The translations under genes and the position numbers were made by a program. The notes below the pieces were generated by a model that ran no database searches, was not told the DNA's origin, and saw only the letters and a list, made by a program, of their open reading frames with translations. Shown piece by piece: positions 40,528 to 44,448 of a stretch of DNA of 44,448 nucleotides. Position 1 is the first letter of the stretch. Every line of letters begins with the position of its first letter. The stretch is from positions 1-44,448 of the forward strand of contig JACDHS010000028.1 of assembly GCA_013820875.1 (NCBI GenBank), in the 5' to 3' direction. The DNA is from Verrucomicrobiota bacterium. GTDB taxonomy: Bacteria; Verrucomicrobiota; Verrucomicrobiia; Limisphaerales; JACDHS01.

Positions 40528-43500
40528 ATGAACCAGGACACTGTTAAGTCGGACAAAAACAACAACAAGAAGTCTGCCCCCGCAGCAGCAACTACTTCGA
40601 GTCCTCTTAAGATTCCAGCGCTATTCCGCAAAATAGACTGGTGGGCGTTTGCCGTCAGTACCCTCCTGGTGTTTATCGGTTACCTTCTCACCATTGCCCC
40701 CGACGTGACCCTTGAGGATTCCGGCGAGTTGGCGGTGGGTTCGATGTACGCCGGTGTGCCGCATCCTCCAGGGTATCCCGTGTGGACCCTTTACACGTGG
40801 TTTTTTACCAAAATTCTGCCGTTCTCCAACATAGCGTGGCGCGTTGCCATGGCGAGCGCCGTGGCTGGGGCGTTGGCTTGTGGGTTGATTGCTTTGGTGG
40901 TTTCGCGCGGCAGCAGCATGATGATGGAAAGCATCACTTCGCTGAAAGGGATCGAGCGTCGATGGGAATCTGCGATTTGCTTTGTGTCCGGCATTGTTGC
41001 GGCAATGTTGATGGGGTTCAACGGCTACATGTGGAGCCAATCGGTCATTGTCGAGGTTTACAGTCTCAGCGTTCTTTCATTGATGGGGATGATTTGCTGC
41101 CTGATGCGCTGGATTTATGCGCCGCAGCAAAATAGGTACTTGTACTGGGCCTTTTTCCTCTTCGGCATCTGTTTGACGAACCACATGTCACTATTGGTAG
41201 CGGCAATGGGTATTCAACTTGTGGTTGCTGCGTCGAACAAGAAGCTGGGACGGGACATGTTTTTGGGTAACTCGATTATCTATATCGTGTTGCTCTTTGT
41301 CTTGAAGGAATCGTTTGTAGGCAAAGCCTCGATGTTTTTCCTGTTCAACCTGATCGGGGTGGGATCAGTGCTCGCTTGCGGTTGGCTGATCTTTAAGACG
41401 CAGTCTATTCTGACAGAATGGAAGGTCGTGCTGATCAGCGCTTTGGCTTTCCTCCTCGGGTGCGCGTTCTATTTTTACATGCCATTGGCTTCCATGACCA
41501 ATCCTCCAATGAATTGGGGGTATGCCCGGACTGCGGAAGGTTTCATGCACGCTCTCCTGCGCGGGCAATATGGCAGTATCTCTCCGACCAACAACTTGAT
41601 GTCGTTCTTTGGGCAGCTCGGAATCTATGTGGAAGGTGCGATGGAGGAGTTTCATCTGGTTTACCTTTTGATCGGTCTGGTGCCCTTCTTTTTCTACCGC
41701 TTAATGCAGAAGCGTGAACGTTCCTGGTTGATTGGGTTGTCGGGTCTCTTCTTCTGTCTGTCGGTCATCATGTTGATCCTGTTGAATCCGACACCCGACC
41801 GGCAAAGTCGTGATCTAAACAAGGTCTTCTTCACAGCATCGCACACGATTGTGGCGATGGGGGTGGGGTATGGGTTGTCACTTCTGGCTGCGTATCTACT
41901 GACTCAATACGAGAAAGTCCGGCGTTTTGCGCTGATTGGCGGGGCTATCGCTGTTGCCGTGAGTCTTTACACACTGGCCAGTGTGGTCAGTGAAACGTTC
42001 CCGGAACAGTCCATCATCGGTGGATTGAGTCGAACCTTCCAGCATGGCGAAAACATTTTGACGATCTTTAGCGCCTTGTTCCTGGTGGTGTTGACCAGTG
42101 TTTTTGTTGGGGTGATTATCCTCTCCCGATCACGTGTATTGCTCGTGCCCATCCTGGGGATATTTTTATTGTTCCCGGTTCACTCGGTCATCTCTCACTG
42201 GCAGGACAACGAACAACGCGGACATCTTTTCGGGTATTGGTTCGGTCATGACATGTTCACGCCTCCTTTTGAAACGGCGGAGGGCAAATCGATTTATCCG
42301 GAGATGGCGAAGGATGCGATCCTCTTCGGTGGAACGGATCCAGGTCGTTTCAACCCGACATACATGATCTTTTGCGAAAGTTTTATTGCCGCAAAGAATA
42401 AGCCTAACGATCCCGACTTCGATCGCCGTGATGTCTATCTCATCACGCAGAACGCCCTGGCCGACGGAACCTACCTGAGCTACATCCGCGCCCACTACAA
42501 TCGAAGCGCGCAAATTGATCCGCCGTTCTTCCAGAACTTTTTTGACAAGCGCGGTCTGAAACTTTTCATGCCTCTCTGGAAAGGGTTGGACAAGACGTTC
42601 CTCGCTCTTGGCGACAGCATCGAAAAGGAACGCCGGGTCGGAACTTCATGGTTTAAAACGGATGACTTCAAGGATGTGGCTGCCCTCAGACAACGGTTGG
42701 GAGAGAAGAAAGATCCGGTTTCGCAGTTTCTCTTTGAAAAGCTCAGTCCTGAAACTCAGAAGCTGTTGAGTGCTGGTGATGACAAAGCTTTTGCCCGTGC
42801 GCTCGCGAAAGATCTCAATGTGCTGATTGATAGTGGAGCGATCTACGACAAAGAACGTTTCGCCGGGGTTAAATTGTCGGATCACTCGCAACGTTTCATC
42901 AAGGAGAATCCCAAGAGTTATACTTTGGTGCGCTGGAATCGTTTGCTCCTCGAAGATGCGTATTCAGAAATCGAGAAAAGCAACGGTGGTGTCTATCCCA
43001 ATTTGGAAATCCATACTCCTTCCAAGGAGGATTCCGAGCGCAGCTTCTCTGAATATCTCCAGGATGCGCAACGCCGTTTGCAAACCGGCCAACTCAGGCC
43101 GGGGGAAGATGTGAAGCTGACCCATGGCCGTGTGCAGGTGTCCGGGTCTGTTGCCGTCATGGCAATCAATGGCCTGCTGACAAAGACCATCTTCGACAAG
43201 AATCCGCAGCACGAGTTTTACATTGAGGAAAGCTTCCCGCTCGATTGGATGTTCCCGCATCTGACGCCCTACGGCATCATCATGAAGATCAACCGGGAAC
43301 CTGTCCCGGTCATTTCCGAGGAGATCGTACGGAACGACCATGAGTTCTGGAGCCAATTCTCCGGCCGGCTCATCGGTAATTGGATCGACTACGATACTCC
43401 GGTGAAAGAGATCTGTGATTTTGCGGAACGCCTCTATTTGCGTCGCGATTACCGTGGCTTTACAGGCGATCGCAAATTCATCCGGGATGACAGTGCCCAG

Positions 43501-44280
43501 AAAGCATTTTCCAAACTGCGCAGCTCGCTCGGGGGCCTTTACTCCTGGCGCCTTGGCTATATGGGGATTGATTGCCCACCTTCATTCCGTGCGCAGAAAA
43601 ATCCGGAAGAATTGAAGCGCGTGATCCGGGAAACCGATTTCGCATTCAAACAGGCATTTGCATTTTGTCCTTACAGTCCGGAAGCAGTTTATCGCTATGT
43701 GCAATTTCTATCGAACCAGGGACGGGACGACGATGCCATCCTGATTGCCAACACATGTTTGAAGTTTGATCCGGAGAACGGACAAATCAAAGGTCTTGCA
43801 CAGCAACTCGAATCCATTAAGGCGGCACGCAACCAACCGGCCGCTGTAAGAACGGCCAATCTCGAAGGTGTTTTTAATCAAGTGAATCTCATGTTGCAAC
43901 AGGGGAAGGCGGCTGAAGCTGTTCCATTGCTCGATCAGATCGTGGCGAATCCCGGAGCCGGGCAGGAAGCTGTGCTGATGGCAGCCCGCGTCTTTTTGCA
44001 ATTGAACGACACTGCACGCCTGGAACAGGCCCTGTCGCGCATGACTCAAATTGCGCCTGACAATCCAGAGGCGTGGTACGATCTCTCTGGAATCCAGGTG
44101 ATGGTCGGGAAACAAAAGGAAGCCGTGGACTCGCTCAAGAGAGCGATCCAGAACAGTAACGAACGTCTCAAACGCGAACCAACCGCGCGGAATATCATCA
44201 ACGAGGCGAAGAAGGACACTCGATTTGGTCCATTGCGCCAGTTGGATCCGGAGTTGGACCGGTTGCTCTCGGGCAGTTAG
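40528..44280 (+). CDS. DUF2723 (GT-C-like) membrane protein with TPR tail
   Basis: A 1250-residue protein. After a Lys/Asn/Ala-rich cytoplasmic N-terminus (1-35), about 12 membrane helices span 37-560. The DUF2723 signature is seen: TLEDSGELAV (Glu63, Asp64, in the first extracytoplasmic loop, as in GT-C glycosyltransferases) and GVPHPPGYPVWTL (77-89). A large soluble part (about 580-1120) is followed by tetratricopeptide-like repeats (about 1080-1235; EAWYDLSGIQVMVGKQKEAV). The family includes TMEM260, reported as a protein O-mannosyltransferase; that activity is inferred here. It is a single-gene unit, ending at two hairpins. Confidence 0.87.
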   Translation: MNQDTVKSDKNNNKKSAPAAATTSSPLKIPALFRKIDWWAFAVSTLLVFIGYLLTIAPDVTLEDSGELAVGSMYAGVPHPPGYPVWTLYTWFFTKILPFSNIAWRVAMASAVAGALACGLIALVVSRGSSMMMESITSLKGIERRWESAICFVSGIVAAMLMGFNGYMWSQSVIVEVYSLSVLSLMGMICCLMRWIYAPQQNRYLYWAFFLFGICLTNHMSLLVAAMGIQLVVAASNKKLGRDMFLGNSIIYIVLLFVLKESFVGKASMFFLFNLIGVGSVLACGWLIFKTQSILTEWKVVLISALAFLLGCAFYFYMPLASMTNPPMNWGYARTAEGFMHALLRGQYGSISPTNNLMSFFGQLGIYVEGAMEEFHLVYLLIGLVPFFFYRLMQKRERSWLIGLSGLFFCLSVIMLILLNPTPDRQSRDLNKVFFTASHTIVAMGVGYGLSLLAAYLLTQYEKVRRFALIGGAIAVAVSLYTLASVVSETFPEQSIIGGLSRTFQHGENILTIFSALFLVVLTSVFVGVIILSRSRVLLVPILGIFLLFPVHSVISHWQDNEQRGHLFGYWFGHDMFTPPFETAEGKSIYPEMAKDAILFGGTDPGRFNPTYMIFCESFIAAKNKPNDPDFDRRDVYLITQNALADGTYLSYIRAHYNRSAQIDPPFFQNFFDKRGLKLFMPLWKGLDKTFLALGDSIEKERRVGTSWFKTDDFKDVAALRQRLGEKKDPVSQFLFEKLSPETQKLLSAGDDKAFARALAKDLNVLIDSGAIYDKERFAGVKLSDHSQRFIKENPKSYTLVRWNRLLLEDAYSEIEKSNGGVYPNLEIHTPSKEDSERSFSEYLQDAQRRLQTGQLRPGEDVKLTHGRVQVSGSVAVMAINGLLTKTIFDKNPQHEFYIEESFPLDWMFPHLTPYGIIMKINREPVPVISEEIVRNDHEFWSQFSGRLIGNWIDYDTPVKEICDFAERLYLRRDYRGFTGDRKFIRDDSAQKAFSKLRSSLGGLYSWRLGYMGIDCPPSFRAQKNPEELKRVIRETDFAFKQAFAFCPYSPEAVYRYVQFLSNQGRDDDAILIANTCLKFDPENGQIKGLAQQLESIKAARNQPAAVRTANLEGVFNQVNLMLQQGKAAEAVPLLDQIVANPGAGQEAVLMAARVFLQLNDTARLEQALSRMTQIAPDNPEAWYDLSGIQVMVGKQKEAVDSLKRAIQNSNERLKREPTARNIINEAKKDTRFGPLRQLDPELDRLLSGS

Positions 44281-44291
44281 GAGCTGGATGG

Positions 44292-44333
44292 AACGGGCTA
44301 CCAGCCCGTTGTCGGTGGCAACCTGCCACCGAC
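44292..44333. repeat. Two adjacent perfect hairpins after the DUF2723 gene
   Basis: AACGGGCT-ACC-AGCCCGTT (44292-44310) abuts GTCGGTGGCA-ACC-TGCCACCGAC (44311-44333). Both stems are perfect, both loops are ACC, and they start 11 bases after the stop. They resemble REP-type elements more than terminators, since no T run follows. Confidence 0.9.
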
Positions 44334-44448
44334 TTCCCGGCAGTCCAACACGCACTAAATCCCTGTGTTACTCTCTCTATAGCGGTTCTCAAAAATCATT
44401 TCCGGATAGGCACTTCAAGTTCCATCGGAAACGTCCGGTGTTCAACCG

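Overview
The window looks like a chromosomal segment of a Verrucomicrobiota bacterium, most like the Pedosphaera/Ellin514 branch. This is an inference from the gene set, the scarcity of strong Shine-Dalgarno sequences, the futalosine menaquinone genes (mqnC, mqnD), the many lineage-style secreted LamG, FN3 and DUF proteins, and the abundance of short tandem arrays and hairpin repeats between genes. No rRNA, tRNA, complete insertion sequence, prophage or CRISPR array was recognised.

Layout. (1) 1-608 is a non-coding leader with a 41-bp tandem repeat, small hairpins and TTAGCG iterons. (2) 609-4337 is a housekeeping operon on the + strand: prs, rplY (ctc), pth, rpsF, ssb, rplI, ended by a strong terminator. 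(3) 4408-10951 holds a secreted M23 peptidase on the - strand, then mqnC, a GT2 glycosyltransferase and a pair of overlapping membrane-anchored paralogs with an NlpC/P60-like Cys/His tail. (4) 10955-19205 is almost all on the - strand: a membrane protein and arginine decarboxylase (speA), a degenerate receiver protein overlapping a small winged-helix protein, an unusual IMP dehydrogenase (guaB), a LamG lipoprotein-like protein, mqnD and an FN3 protein. (5) 19254-27799 is the most unusual part: a perfect 16-bp inverted repeat, a 43-bp tandem palindromic array, three tandem paralogs of an unrecognised Trp-rich family built from a duplicated CDxW/WLxAR module, a truncated XRE regulator next to a repeat remnant, and a 1738-residue protein fusing a DnaQ-like exonuclease, a RecQ helicase and a UvrD helicase. 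(6) 27811-36285 carries a Na/Pi cotransporter, a 42-bp tandem array, a PQQ-type beta-propeller protein, and a stress/envelope cluster (DUF2934, outer-membrane barrel, SRPBCC, DUF4142), then trpF, a C-terminal remnant of a cytochrome c nitrite reductase, and small membrane proteins around an octamer repeat array. (7) 36297-44448 has a Ca/Na antiporter, a leucine-rich-repeat protein, a repeat-rich gap, ppnP, and a 1250-residue DUF2723 membrane protein with a TPR tail, closed by two perfect hairpins.

The best candidates for something new are the CDxW-module paralog trio beside the exonuclease-RecQ-UvrD fusion, and four separate non-coding arrays that all have a 41-43 bp period, about four helical turns. 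Function for both is unproven from sequence alone.
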